From NCBI GenBank assembly GCA_965214235.1, contig CBDCBH010000003.1, positions 1,922,001-1,986,000 of the forward strand: a DNA stretch of 64,000 bases, in the 5' to 3' direction. Position 1 is the stretch's first letter; each line of letters opens with the position of its first letter. Below the pieces are notes generated by a model. The model was not told where the DNA came from, ran no database searches, and saw nothing but the letters and a program-made list of their open reading frames with translations. Made by a program: the position numbers and the translations under genes. Of this stretch, positions 27,999 to 39,000 are shown piece by piece. Source of the stretch: Ilyomonas sp965214235. Its GTDB lineage: Bacteria > Bacteroidota > Bacteroidia > Chitinophagales > Chitinophagaceae.

Positions 27999-29960
27999 TT
28001 AACTCTGCAGCTGCGCTTCTCTTTCTAAAATTTTCTCAAACAAATTTTCGTATTCTTTAGTTAGCGAAGCTATGGTTTGCCCGTTTGTTTTGTATTCATT
28101 TTCTAATTTTACAAATGCATTCCTATCAGCATAAATTTGTGGCGCAGCCATGTTAGATTCTATTTTCTTTTGCTCCATTTTTATTCTTTCCAATTCTGTT
28201 TCAATCTTACTGAATTGCTTTTGCAATTTCTGCAATTCTTTCTGCTGATCATTCAATATGAAAGATGGTTTTGCCGGCTGAACAGGCTTTGTAATGTTTT
28301 CTTTTACACGGTTTTCAGTATTCATCTTCACCCCTTCAGAAGCTTTTTCTTTTGCTTTGCTCATTCGCTCTTTCCATTCCACATACTCTTCATAATTGCC
28401 TTTAAATTCTTTAATTTGATGATCAACAATTTCCCAGATTTTATTCGCCGCTTTTGAAATAAAATAACGGTCGTGGCTCACGAAAATGATGCTGCCTTCA
28501 TACTTATTTAACGCATCGGTAAGCAGCTCAACACTGTGCATATCCAAATGGTTGGTTGGTTCATCAAGCAATAAGAAATTGGCTTTGCTTACAATTACTT
28601 TGGCTAATGCCACACGCGCTTTTTCGCCACCGCTCAACAAACGAATTTTCTTTTCCACATCATCGCCGCTAAATAAAAAACAGCCTAATAATGAACGCAG
28701 TTCCATCTCTGTTTTTCCGCTGCCGCATTCCTGCATTTCTCCTAAAACAGTGTTGTTGATATTGAGCGCTTCTAACTGGTGTTGCGCATAAAAACTTTCT
28801 TCTACATTATGACCCCAAACTCTTTCGCCATCAAAATTTTCATCCGTTCCGCCGATAATGCGCAGCAAGGTTGATTTGCCTTTGCCGTTTGCGCCAATCA
28901 AAGCGATTTTATCACCTCTGTCAATCTCTGCGCCGGTGTGTTCTACAATGGTTACGTTGCCAAAATTTTTCGATACATCTTTCAATGCTGTCAACACTCT
29001 TCCCGGCTGTTTATCAACCTGAAAATTGATGCGCAGGTTAGGTCGCTCTATTTCTACATTTTCAATCCGGTCTAACTTATCCAAACGCTTGATAGCGCTT
29101 TGCGCCGCCGCCGCCTTGCTGGCTTTGCTGCGAAAACGTTCTATAAAACGCTCCTGCTGGCGAATATAATCCTGCTGGTTTTCAAAGGCGCGTTGCTGCA
29201 TGTCAACGCGTATCTCTTTTTCTTTTTCGTAGTATTCATAATTGCCGCTGTACATGTGCAGCTCCTGCTGGTAAAGCTCAACAATCTTATTCACCATGCG
29301 GTTTAAAAAATACTTATCGTGGCTAACAATTACCACGCTGCCTTTATAATGAATTAAATATTTTTCAAGCCATTCAATTGATGGCAAATCCAAATGGTTG
29401 GTAGGTTCATCCAGCAATAAAACATCAGGCTGCTGCAATATCATTTTCGCCAGCAATACACGCATACGCCAGCCGCCGCTAAACTGTTTGTAGGGCTTGC
29501 TTAATTGTTCGTTTTCAAAACCCAGCCCTTGCAGCACTTCTTCGGTTTTGTGTTCAATATCGTAGCCGCCCAACACTTCCAGTTCGTGTAAGGCATCGGT
29601 ATATCGTTCCAATAATTTTTCATCGCCGGTTTTCTCTAACTCATTACCGATAGTTTCAATTTCTTTTTCCAATTGCTTCACTCTTTCAAACGCACCCATC
29701 GCCACTTCGCGGATAGAATCGTTGGTATCAAAACTTAATAAATCCTGATGCAGATAACCAATGGTAACGCCTCTGCCACGTTCCACTGTTCCGGCTGACG
29801 GCATGTATTCGCCCACCAGCACTTTTAGTAACGTTGACTTGCCTGTGCCGTTATAGCCAATTAAGCCAATGCGCTCGCCGGGTTGAATATGCCAGGTTGC
29901 ATTTTGCACAATTACACGCGCACCAAATTCAAAAGTTATATTATTAAGTCCGATTAACAT
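27999..29960 (-). CDS. ABC-F family ATPase (ribosome-associated type)
   Basis: A 653-residue protein with two nucleotide-binding domains and no membrane segments. The first has GYNGTGKSTLLKVLVG, the signature FSGGWRMRVLLAKM, and LLLDEPTNHLDLPSIEWLEK. The second has GANGKGKSTLLRII, LSGGEKARVALAKVIV, and LLLDEPTNHLDMHSVELL. A Lys/Glu-rich linker and a coiled-coil C-terminus (QKELQKLQKQFSKIETELER) fit the Uup/EttA group, which acts on ribosomes. Which subfamily is uncertain. Confidence 0.92.
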   Translation of the reverse strand: MLIGLNNITFEFGARVIVQNATWHIQPGERIGLIGYNGTGKSTLLKVLVGEYMPSAGTVERGRGVTIGYLHQDLLSFDTNDSIREVAMGAFERVKQLEKEIETIGNELEKTGDEKLLERYTDALHELEVLGGYDIEHKTEEVLQGLGFENEQLSKPYKQFSGGWRMRVLLAKMILQQPDVLLLDEPTNHLDLPSIEWLEKYLIHYKGSVVIVSHDKYFLNRMVNKIVELYQQELHMYSGNYEYYEKEKEIRVDMQQRAFENQQDYIRQQERFIERFRSKASKAAAAQSAIKRLDKLDRIENVEIERPNLRINFQVDKQPGRVLTALKDVSKNFGNVTIVEHTGAEIDRGDKIALIGANGKGKSTLLRIIGGTDENFDGERVWGHNVEESFYAQHQLEALNINNTVLGEMQECGSGKTEMELRSLLGCFLFSGDDVEKKIRLLSGGEKARVALAKVIVSKANFLLLDEPTNHLDMHSVELLTDALNKYEGSIIFVSHDRYFISKAANKIWEIVDHQIKEFKGNYEEYVEWKERMSKAKEKASEGVKMNTENRVKENITKPVQPAKPSFILNDQQKELQKLQKQFSKIETELERIKMEQKKIESNMAAPQIYADRNAFVKLENEYKTNGQTIASLTKEYENLFEKILEREAQLQS

Positions 29961-30228
29961 AGCCTGTTTTATTGCTGCGCAAAATTACGTGTGATGTGTG
30001 GTAAAAGAAAGTTGTAAAAAGAGATAAAACAGAGTTTGTTATTTACTGCTAACACCAACGTTTCAACGCCCGGTTTTCATTTTATTTTAAGCCGTTTAAG
30101 CCTTATTTAATTGGGGAGAAGATAACTGCATTTTACTTTTGAACTGGCATAACAAAACGTAGTGCTTTGTTGAAAGCGTTACCCGTAGTAGAAGATGTAA
30201 AAGGTTTTTGTTCATTTGAGTTTTAAAA

Positions 30229-30268
30229 AAAAAGCCTGCTTTAACCCAAAAGTAAAGCAGGCTTTTAT
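30229..30268 (+). terminator. Terminator-like hairpin of unknown client
   Basis: AAAGCCTGCTTTA pairs exactly with TAAAGCAGGCTTT over a nine-base loop, followed by a T-rich end. No complete gene lies just upstream on either strand. Confidence 0.6.
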
Positions 30269-30384
30269 TATGCCGGCAATTCATATACCTGCCTCTAAAA
30301 GCTGTGCTTGAAAAATTACTCCGGGTGTTGAAAGTTTTACAACTTACAATACATACACCCAAAGGTTTTATACGGCTAAATTTT

Positions 30385-30413
30385 TTTGTTAGATTGAAAA
30401 GAGTATAAATTTG
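30385..30413 (+). promoter_or_regulatory. Bacteroidota-type promoter of lacI
   Basis: TTTG at 30385-30388 and TAAATTTG at 30406-30413 match TTTG-N17-TAnnTTTG exactly. The transcript would start near 30420, inside or beside the palindrome at 30416-30425. Confidence 0.7.
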
Positions 30414-30415
30414 TG

Positions 30416-30425
30416 CAAACGTTTG
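30416..30425. promoter_or_regulatory. Putative LacI operator CAAACGTTTG
   Basis: A perfect 10-bp palindrome two bases after the -7 element of lacI, where a bound repressor would block the gene's own start. LacI-family sites often are such 10-18 bp palindromes centred on CG. The same ten bases occur at 54318-54327 and a one-mismatch copy at 31501-31510. Confidence 0.6.
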
Positions 30426-30434
30426 TATTGCTAA

Positions 30435-31463
30435 TTGCCATTGAAAATAACCATAAAACATCTTGCCGAAGAACTGAACATAACCACAGCCACTGTTTCC
30501 AGGGCACTCAATAATCATCCGCGTATCAGCGCTGCCACCAAAAAAACGGTGCTGGCTTTGGCCGATAAAATGAACTACCGCCGCAACAGGATCGCTTCCT
30601 CTTTACGCTCCGGGAAAACGCACACAATCGGTGTGATTATACCCAGTGCAGAAATTAATTTTTTCGGTTCGGTTGTGCACGGCATTGAAAGCATCGCCAA
30701 CGAGAGGGGATATAATATTTTATTGTACCAATCGAATGAATTAGCGGATTACGAACAAAGGGCGATTGATACATTCAGTGATGTTCAGGTAGATGGCGTG
30801 CTGGCTTCCATTGCAAAAGGTACATACGACATAGCGCATTATCTTTCTTTAAAAAAGAAAGGAATACCGCTTGTTTTTTTTGATAGAAGCATCGACATGG
30901 TAAACATTCCTTCGGTAGTTGTTAATGACTTTAAAGGTGGTTGCATGGCTACCGAGCACTTGCTGCAACAGGGCTACAGGCGCATCGCTCATATTTCAGG
31001 CCAGCAACATTTGAAAATATTTAAAGATCGTTTGGAAGGATATAAATATGCATTACATGCAGCGGGAATGGAAATTGAGGAGTCTTTAATTTATAAGGGC
31101 GATGTTTCCATACAGGCGGGTAAAGATGCGATGGAATATTATTACAGCTTGCCGCAACCGCCGGACGGGATTTTTGCAGTAGAAGATTTTACTGCTTTAG
31201 GCGTTATCAAAGCCGCGAGAGAAAAAAATATTAAAATACCAGATGAATTGGGTGTAATTGGATTTGCCAATGAATCATTCGATGAACACATTACGCCAAG
31301 CTTATCATCCATTGACCAGCAAACGGTATTGATGGGAAGAGAAGCGTTTAAATTGTTGCTTGACCAGATTTATGAAAAGGATTTACATCATCACAAAAAA
31401 GTAAGTGTAACACTTGAGCCAGTGCCGGTTTTCAGGCAATCATCAGCAAGAGAAAAAAAGTAA
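30435..31463 (+). CDS. LacI-family transcriptional regulator of the arabinose locus
   Basis: A 342-residue regulator. The HTH spans residues 4-30 (ITIKHLAEELNITTATVSRALN), followed by the hinge and a periplasmic-binding-like ligand domain with TIGVIIPSAEINFFGSVVHG and a late SSIDQQTVLMGREAFKLLLD. Only TTG starts are possible here (30435 or 30441), because the HTH begins at once; no ATG precedes it. The ligand could be an arabinose product, since a GH127 gene follows 60 bases after its stop. It probably represses itself through CAAACGTTTG. Confidence 0.85.
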   Translation: MPLKITIKHLAEELNITTATVSRALNNHPRISAATKKTVLALADKMNYRRNRIASSLRSGKTHTIGVIIPSAEINFFGSVVHGIESIANERGYNILLYQSNELADYEQRAIDTFSDVQVDGVLASIAKGTYDIAHYLSLKKKGIPLVFFDRSIDMVNIPSVVVNDFKGGCMATEHLLQQGYRRIAHISGQQHLKIFKDRLEGYKYALHAAGMEIEESLIYKGDVSIQAGKDAMEYYYSLPQPPDGIFAVEDFTALGVIKAAREKNIKIPDELGVIGFANESFDEHITPSLSSIDQQTVLMGREAFKLLLDQIYEKDLHHHKKVSVTLEPVPVFRQSSAREKK

Positions 31464-31500
31464 GACGAAAATCTAAAGTTTGTTTTTACTCATTTTTGTG

Positions 31501-31510
31501 CAATCGTTTG
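31501..31510. promoter_or_regulatory. Putative LacI operator before GH127
   Basis: CAATCGTTTG differs from the lacI site by one base. The context TTTTTGTG in front of it resembles AAATTTGTG in front of the lacI site, so the promoter-operator layout is shared. A clean -33 TTTG is not seen. Confidence 0.45.
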
Positions 31511-31523
31511 TTCAGGAAAAATT

Positions 31524-33596
31524 ATGCGAATTAACATCTTTATCATTATTGCCATCGGAATACTTTTGCTAAGCGGTTGGACAAAAAATTCAACCGAAAC
31601 AAGCATTACTTCCGTTTATCGTACTTCTACACTAAAAACAAACCAAAATTATTTGGGCAATCAATCACCCTTACTGCCGCTGCATTTTATAAAGCTGCCC
31701 ATTGGTTCCATTCAACCCGAAGGCTGGGTTAAAAAGTATCTGATTTTACAGCGGGATGGTCTTACGGGTCATTTGGGCGAAATCAGCGCATGGCTTGATA
31801 AAAACAACAATGCCTGGTACAGTGGCAACGGCAGCGGCGACCATGGCTGGGAAGAAGTTCCTTATTGGTTAAAAGGCTACGGTGATTTGGGTTACGTGCT
31901 GCATGATACAGCAATAATTGCCGAAACCAAACGATGGCTGAACAAGGCTTTTCAAAGCCAGCAACCCGATGGATATTTTGGTCCTGCCATCAAAGAAACC
32001 GAGCACCAGGATAACAAAGGCAACTCGCCCGATTTGTGGCCCAACATGCTAATGCTTTGGTGTATGCAATCGTATTACGAATACAGTGGCGACAAGCGGG
32101 TGCTATCTTTTATGGATAAGTATTTTGATTGGGAGGCGAAGTTGCCCGATGAACAATTTTTGAAGATCTATTGGGAGAACAGCCGCGGCGGCGATAACCT
32201 GTACAGCGTATATTGGCTGTACAATATTACCCACGAAAAAAAGCTGTTGGATTTAGCCGAAAAAATTCATCGCAACACTGCCAACTGGATGCAAAAAGAT
32301 AACCTTCCCAATTGGCATAATGTGAATGTGGCGCAATGCTTTCGCGAACCGGCTACTTACTACATGCAAACTAAAAACGAAGATCATTTACAAGCTACTT
32401 ACAACGATTTTTATTTAATCAGAAATCTATATGGGCAAGTGCCGGGCGGTATGTTTGGTGCCGATGAAAATGCACGCAAAGGCTACACCGACCCGCGCCA
32501 GGCAGTAGAAACCTGCGGCATGGTAGAACAAATGGCAAGCGATGAAATTTTAAACAGTATTACCGGCGACCCGATGTGGGCCGACAACTGCGAAGACATT
32601 GCCTTTAATACTTACCCCGCCGCTGTAATGCCCGATTTTAAAGGGCTGCGCTATTTAACAGCGCCCAATATGGTAGTGAGCGATAGCAAAAATCATAGCC
32701 CGGGAATACAGAACGACGGACCTTTTTTAATGATGAATCCGTTCAGCAGCCGGTGTTGTCAACACAATCATTCACAAGGCTGGCCTTATTATGCCGAGCA
32801 CCTGTTTATGGCGTCGCCCGATGATGGAGTGGCAGCTATTTTATACAGCGCATCAACCGTTACTGCAAAAGTTGCCAACGGTAAAAAAGTTACCATTACA
32901 GAAGAAACTGCTTATCCATTTGATGAAAAAATAAAGTTTACAATAACCTCTGCAACCGCAACCTCGTTTCCATTTTACCTGCGCATACCAGCCTGGTGTA
33001 ACAGCGCGAAAATTTACATCAATGGCGCTTTGCAAAATCATGATAACAATCCTAACACTTATACACGCATTGAGCGGGTTTGGAGCAATAAAGATGTGGT
33101 TGAAATCGAACTTCCTATGCACATTTCAACACGGGTTTGGACGGCGAATAAAAACAGTGTCAGCATCAACTACGGACCGCTTACTTTTTCTTTACTGATA
33201 AAAGAAAACTATAAAAAAATGGACAGCAAAGCCTCTGCCATCGGCGATAGCAAATGGCAGGCAAATGCCAATGAAAAGGAATGGCCGGCTTACGAAATTT
33301 ATCCGGCTTCGGAGTGGAATTATGGCTTGTTGCTGAATAACGATACGGCGTCTTCTTTTACTATCATTAAAAAGAGTTTTCCGAAAGATGATTTTCCTTT
33401 TTCGTTACAAAATGTTCCTATCGAAATCAAGGCAAAAGGAAAACGGCTTCCATCCTGGAAAATTGATCAATACGGCTTGTGCGATACGCTGCCGCAAAGC
33501 CCGGTAACGGTTGCAACATCAGCCGATGATATTACATTGATACCGATGGGTGCGGCAAGGTTGCGGATCTCATCGTTTCCAATAATTAAAAATTGA
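31524..33596 (+). CDS. GH127/DUF1680-superfamily beta-L-arabinofuranosidase-like enzyme (1)
   Basis: A 690-residue exported protein; the hydrophobic N-terminus FIIIAIGILLLSGW is a signal. The alpha/alpha six-hairpin region carries VETCGMVEQ (Glu329, Cys331) and SRCCQHNHSQGW (Cys411, Cys412). In the characterised GH127 enzyme HypBA1 the same Glu/Cys/Cys/Cys set binds zinc, with one Cys as nucleophile. C-terminal beta-rich domains follow. It should remove beta-linked L-arabinofuranose from glycans in the periplasm. The sequence around the motifs differs from the second copy, so specificity may differ (a GH146-like role is possible). Confidence 0.8.
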   Translation: MRINIFIIIAIGILLLSGWTKNSTETSITSVYRTSTLKTNQNYLGNQSPLLPLHFIKLPIGSIQPEGWVKKYLILQRDGLTGHLGEISAWLDKNNNAWYSGNGSGDHGWEEVPYWLKGYGDLGYVLHDTAIIAETKRWLNKAFQSQQPDGYFGPAIKETEHQDNKGNSPDLWPNMLMLWCMQSYYEYSGDKRVLSFMDKYFDWEAKLPDEQFLKIYWENSRGGDNLYSVYWLYNITHEKKLLDLAEKIHRNTANWMQKDNLPNWHNVNVAQCFREPATYYMQTKNEDHLQATYNDFYLIRNLYGQVPGGMFGADENARKGYTDPRQAVETCGMVEQMASDEILNSITGDPMWADNCEDIAFNTYPAAVMPDFKGLRYLTAPNMVVSDSKNHSPGIQNDGPFLMMNPFSSRCCQHNHSQGWPYYAEHLFMASPDDGVAAILYSASTVTAKVANGKKVTITEETAYPFDEKIKFTITSATATSFPFYLRIPAWCNSAKIYINGALQNHDNNPNTYTRIERVWSNKDVVEIELPMHISTRVWTANKNSVSINYGPLTFSLLIKENYKKMDSKASAIGDSKWQANANEKEWPAYEIYPASEWNYGLLLNNDTASSFTIIKKSFPKDDFPFSLQNVPIEIKAKGKRLPSWKIDQYGLCDTLPQSPVTVATSADDITLIPMGAARLRISSFPIIKN

Positions 33597-33611
33597 ATTA
33601 AAAACAAACCA

Positions 33612-34676
33612 ATGCCGAATATGAAAAAATGCTTCTTTCTTTTTACTTTATTTTTTACTGCAATTATTACCAACGCACAAACAGCACGACCTGTATGGAC
33701 GAAGCAAAAAGCGGCTGAATGGTACAGCACCAAAGGCTGGCTGCGCGGCTCCGATTTTATACCCGGCACTGCCATCAACCAATTGGAAATGTGGCAAAAA
33801 CAAACCTTCGATACCGCCACCATTGATAAAGAATTAGGCTATGCGCAATCCATCGGTTTAAATTGTATGCGCGTGTTTTTGCATCATGTTGCCTGGCAGG
33901 CAGATAAAGAAGGTTTTAAAGATAGAATGAAGCAATATTTAACCATCGCCAACAGGCATGGTATAACAACAATGTTTGTGTTTTTTGATGATTGCTGGAA
34001 CGAAAGTTATCATGCCGGAACGCAGCCTCAACCTAAAACAGGCATTCACAATTCGGGCTGGATACGCGACCCTGGAAAGCTTATTTATGATGAACCCAAA
34101 CTGGTAGATACATTAGAGATGTATGTGAAAGATGTGCTCTCTACTTTTAAAAACGACAAGCGCATATTGTTGTGGGATTTGTACAACGAGCCGGGTAATT
34201 CAAACTATGCAAATAAAAGCCTGCCATTATTAAGAAAAGAGTTTCAGTGGGGGAGAGAAATCAACCCTTCGCAGCCGTTAAGTGCAGGCATCTGGAATAA
34301 AGATTTTACCGAGCTAAATGCTTATCAGCTCAACAATTCAGATGTAATTACTTACCACGATTACAACCCGGTTGCTGTGCATCAAAAAACAATTGATTCG
34401 CTTCGCAAATATGGTCGCCCGCTGCTTTGCACCGAATACATGGCACGCCCGCGCAACAGCACATTCGCCACGGTAATGCCGATGCTAAAAAAAGAAAACG
34501 TAGCTGCCATTAACTGGGGTTTGGTAGAAGGAAAAACAAACACCAAGTATGCATGGGATACGCCAATGCCTTCGGGCGATGAGCCAAAGGTTTGGTTTCA
34601 TGAAATATTCCGAAAAGATGGAACACCTTACAGTGAGCAGGAAGTAACATTGATAAAATCATTAACCGGAAAATAA
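33612..34676 (+). CDS. Clan GH-A glycoside hydrolase (GH5/cellulase-like)
   Basis: A 354-residue secreted enzyme (signal peptide KKCFFLFTLFFTAIITNAQ). A TIM-barrel pattern is clear: GLNCMRVFLHHVAWQ, then WDLYNEPGN with the likely acid/base Glu193, HDYNPVA, and LLCTEYMARP with the likely nucleophile Glu275. These are the strand-4 and strand-7 glutamates of clan GH-A. The subfamily and substrate are not evident; a galactan- or xylan-directed role would fit. It starts 15 bases after the GH127 stop and precedes galK by 11. Confidence 0.8.
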   Translation: MPNMKKCFFLFTLFFTAIITNAQTARPVWTKQKAAEWYSTKGWLRGSDFIPGTAINQLEMWQKQTFDTATIDKELGYAQSIGLNCMRVFLHHVAWQADKEGFKDRMKQYLTIANRHGITTMFVFFDDCWNESYHAGTQPQPKTGIHNSGWIRDPGKLIYDEPKLVDTLEMYVKDVLSTFKNDKRILLWDLYNEPGNSNYANKSLPLLRKEFQWGREINPSQPLSAGIWNKDFTELNAYQLNNSDVITYHDYNPVAVHQKTIDSLRKYGRPLLCTEYMARPRNSTFATVMPMLKKENVAAINWGLVEGKTNTKYAWDTPMPSGDEPKVWFHEIFRKDGTPYSEQEVTLIKSLTGK

Positions 34677-34687
34677 TACCAAATAAC

Positions 34688-35851
34688 ATGAACCCTACTG
34701 CTGTTGCCAATTCAATAATAAGTGAAAAACTAAAGGAATTTATCAACGATAAAACCATTGTTGTACGCTCGCCAGGCAGAATAAATTTAATTGGTGAGCA
34801 TACCGATTACAACGAAGGTTTTGTGTTGCCTGCTGCTATTGATAAAGCGGCGTATCTCGCTTTTACACCTCGTGAGGATAACCAAATCAATTTATTTTCG
34901 ATTGATTTGAATGATCAGTATTCATCTGACATAACTGATTTTTCACCCACAAAAAAATCGTGGCCCAACTATATTTTAGGCGTTGCCGATCAGTTCAGGC
35001 AACGAGGCTTATTAACCAAAGGCTTTGATGCTGCACTCACAGCGGATGTGCCCATCGGCGCAGGTTTGTCGTCTTCTGCAGCCGTTGAAAATGCCATCGG
35101 TATGGCATTGAACGAAACGCTGAAAGCCAATATAGATAAGCTTTCTCTTGTAAAGATATCGCAGGAGGCCGAGCATACATATCCCGGCGTAATGTGCGGC
35201 ATCATGGACATGTTTGCCAGCATGTTCGGCAAAAAAAACAATGTTATTAAGCTTGATTGTCGTTCGCTCGAATATCAATACGAACCTCTTCACATGGAAG
35301 GTTATAAAATTGTTTTGATTGATACCAGGGTAAAGCATTCTTTAAACGAAACAGGCTACAATACGCGCCGTGAGGAATGTGAAGAAGGTGTTGCAATGAT
35401 ACAAAAGCATCATGCCGGAGTTACCTCATTACGTGACGTAACGATGAACATGCTGAAACAATATGTGCAACCTTACAACGGGCTTATTTATAAACGCTGC
35501 AGCTATGTGCTGGAAGAAAATGAAAGATTACTAACTGCCTGCAAATCTCTTGAAAACGGCGACCTGCAAGCCTTTGGAAAAAAGATGTACGAGTCGCACG
35601 AAGGGTTAAGTAAGAAATATGAAGTCAGCTGCAAAGAGCTTGATTTTTTGGTGGCGCAGGTGCAAAACAATCCGGCTGTTTTGGGTGCGAGAATGATGGG
35701 CGGCGGCTTTGGCGGTTGTACCATCAACCTGGTAAAAGAAGAAGCTGTAAAAACGTTGGTTGAACAGGTAACAGAGGCTTATAAAAAAGATCTGCATTTA
35801 AGCGCGAAAGCATACATCACTAACATTGAAAATGGAACTTCCTTATTGTAA
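34688..35851 (+). CDS. galK: Galactokinase
   Basis: A 387-residue GHMP kinase that phosphorylates galactose at C1. Motif 1 is SPGRINLIGEHTDYNEGFVL with the sugar-binding GEHTDYN, motif 2 is PIGAGLSSSAAVENA, and motif 3 is ARMMGGGFGGCTINLV. All are complete. Eleven bases separate it from the upstream hydrolase. No galT or galE is present in the window. Its place among arabinan-type enzymes suggests that the target glycan also releases galactose, as type I or II arabinogalactan would. Confidence 0.95.
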   Translation: MNPTAVANSIISEKLKEFINDKTIVVRSPGRINLIGEHTDYNEGFVLPAAIDKAAYLAFTPREDNQINLFSIDLNDQYSSDITDFSPTKKSWPNYILGVADQFRQRGLLTKGFDAALTADVPIGAGLSSSAAVENAIGMALNETLKANIDKLSLVKISQEAEHTYPGVMCGIMDMFASMFGKKNNVIKLDCRSLEYQYEPLHMEGYKIVLIDTRVKHSLNETGYNTRREECEEGVAMIQKHHAGVTSLRDVTMNMLKQYVQPYNGLIYKRCSYVLEENERLLTACKSLENGDLQAFGKKMYESHEGLSKKYEVSCKELDFLVAQVQNNPAVLGARMMGGGFGGCTINLVKEEAVKTLVEQVTEAYKKDLHLSAKAYITNIENGTSLL

Positions 35852-36002
35852 AAATGTAAAAATGCAAGAATGAAAATGGTACACAGATTAGATGACAGCT
35901 AAGCATTCATTCAAATTTATCTATTGCTTGTTATTTCTTTTATGCCATTTGAAGATAACCTGTTAAACCTGTAAACAACTTTCAATTTTTAAAACGAATC
36001 CT

Positions 36003-39000
36003 ATGTACTATCGCTATCCTTATTCCAAAAAATCACCACAAAAGAAAAACCTTTCGATTCCACTCGTCATTAAAAAGACTTTTGTTTTTATTCATTTTTT
36101 TATTTTGCTTTCATCAGTTGCTTTTGCACAACAAGGCAATGTTTCCGGAACGGTTACTGGCAACAACAATCAGCCCTTGCCAGGTGTATCTGTGCTGGTG
36201 CAAAGCACCAAAAAAGGTGTTTCAACTGATAATGCCGGGCGCTTCACTATTACCGCCGGCGCGAGTGATGTGCTTCTATTTAGCTCTATTGGTTATAAAG
36301 ATCAAACGGTTACCGTTGGCAACCAAACCAACATTACGGTAGCTATGATAAACAGCGTTGATTCTTCCTTGAATGATGTGGTAGTGATTGGCTATCAAAC
36401 CATAAGAAGAAGAGATTTAACCGGTGCAACGGCTGTTGTAAATACAGAAAATACCAGCAAGATTATTGGCAACTCGGTAGGTGAGCAAATACAAGGCACG
36501 GTGCCAGGTGTAACCGTGCGAAACACAGGCGCGCCCGGGCAAACGCCGCAAATTGAAATACGCGGTGTAGCCTCATTTACCGATGCTTCACCGCTTTATG
36601 TAATTGATGGAATGATTGCCGACGCCAATTCAACCGTGAATACTGATGATATTGCTACCATACAGGTATTAAAAGATGCGTCTGCTGCGGCTATTTATGG
36701 CTCACGGGCCGCCAACGGCGTTATTATTATTACCACAAAAAAAGGCAAACCAGGACCGAGTAAAATCAGCTTTTCTGCACGTTACGGCAGCCAGCAAATA
36801 CCTAAAAAATGGGATGTGATGGATGCTGCACAATATCTTAAAACGGTAAATACGCAGTACACAAATTCAGGCGTTACCTTACCATCGGGTTTGGCAGATC
36901 AATTGAATAATCCAACGGTAAATACCGACTGGCAGAATGCGTTTTATCGCACCGGCAACACACAGGATTATAATCTTGGTATCTCCGGAGGTTCGCAATA
37001 TGGTAACTATTTAATTTCAGGTAGTTATTTCAAGAATCAGGGTGTGTTGGTAGGAAATGATTTTGAAAGAGGCTCGCTGCGCATCAACACAGAAGCCAGG
37101 AAAGGAAGACTAACCATAGGTGAAAATTTATTGATCAGCAACACCGACGGCACTAACCCTGGTGGCGGCATCAATGCGTTTTATGAAGGTGCTACTTCAG
37201 TGCCGGTAATTCCGGTGCAAAGCAGCAGTTATATTGATCCGGTAAACAACCCGCTTGGCTTTGGTTTTGGCACAAATGCAATTCCCAATTACTCTAATAA
37301 TTATATAGCCGTAGCAGCATTGGATAAACAGCGATACAACTACTCAAAAATTGTTGGCAATGGCTATGCTGATTTTAAATTTACCAATTGGCTTTCCTAT
37401 CGTTTTAATGCGGGTGTTGAAGCGAGTTTCGACTACAATACAGAGCAAAGAGACTCTGGCATATATCGTTATGCCAATCAATTGCCTGCTACCAGCATTT
37501 CAAATGACAGGGAAACATTCACCAACTTTTTGTTAGAGCATACACTCAATTTCAATAAAACATTTGGCAAACATGCCATCAATGGCGTTGTAGGGTACTC
37601 TTACCAACAACAAAAAAGAGAAACCACCTCTGCCAGCCGTATAGGTTTAACTACAGTAGGAAGCAACACTTTTTCTACCATTTCTTCTTCACAGGGCGCT
37701 CCCTCAGCTGATGGCGGTGTGCCTTTGTTTTATCGTTTGCAAGGTTATTTGGGAAGAATCAATTATACCTACCAGGACAAATATTTACTAACGGCTTCAG
37801 GTAGAATAGATCAGGATTCACGGTTTGGCGCTAATTATCGTACCGGTGATTTTTATTCAGTAGCCGGCTCATGGAGGATTAGCAAAGAAGATTTTTTTAA
37901 CGTAAAATGGATTAATGATTTAAAGGTTCGCGCTTCTTACGGACAGTTGGGCATCAGCAGTGCCTTGCAGGACCTTGCCGGATCGTGGCCAACATTGGGT
38001 TACATTAACATCAATCAACGTGCTGTGTATGGTATCAATCAAACACCGGTACTGGGCGAATCGCAGGCAATAATAACCAATCCGGATTTAAGATGGGAAC
38101 AGCGCAACGAAACCAATATTGGGCTTGATGCCACTATTTTAAATAACCACATTAACATTACTGCGGATGTGTATGATAATATATCGAAAGGTGTACTGGT
38201 AAATGTTCCGTTTGCTTTTTTTCTGGGAAGTGATAATGGCGGATACAACACTTTTGGAACTGAAAATGCAGCTTCTATACGCAACCGCGGTATAGAAGTT
38301 ACCGCAACTTATCGCGATAACAGTCGCCCGTTTAAATGGGAACTCTCTGTAAATGGCACCACTATCAGCAATAGAGTTATCAGTGTTGGCAACCAGGGCG
38401 GTGGCATCAACTACATTGAGCCGACTGATTTTGTAAGGTCGCAGGTAGGTCACCCGATGGGTTCCTGGTATATGCTAAAAACAGAGGGTATTTTTCAAAC
38501 GCAGGCACAAATTGACAGTTATGTAGATAAAAACGGAAACAAAATTCAACCCAATGCAAAGCCGGGCGATATTAAGTATCTGGATTTAAATGGCGACGGG
38601 CAAATTAATAACAGCGACAGAACTTTTGTTGGTTCGCCCTGGCCTACATTTCAGGGCGGCTTGCAGTTTAACGGCACTTACAAAGGCTTTTCTATCAACA
38701 TTCAGTTAGTAGGTGTGTTTGGATACAAAATTTATGATGATGTGCGCCGCGTGTTAGACAGTTATACCACGCTGAATAATTTCAGGAAAGATTTGAACCC
38801 ATGGACGCCAACCAACACCGGCACTTCCGACCCGCGCTTAGGTTTGGCTACCGACCAGGGAATCAATGATAATAATCGTCCTGAAAGTGAACGTTGGTTA
38901 GAGAACGGCTCTTATCTCCGCTTGCGTAATGTAGAGCTGGCTTATATCATTCCAAAAAATGCGTTGAGATCAGTTGGCTTTACGAATACGCGTGTTTTTG

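Larger units (their letters stand above)
29961..30434. other. Intergenic region between ABC-F and lacI
   Basis: No gene could be supported. It holds a terminator-like hairpin at 30229-30268 (AAAGCCTGCTTTA with TAAAGCAGGCTTT, then TTATT) that could end a short lost transcript, and the lacI promoter and operator at its end. Confidence 0.6.

Noticed and set aside
30096..30518. A 140-codon minus-strand frame
   Set aside because: It overlaps the start of the LacI gene and the terminator hairpin and has no family features; it is a shadow.
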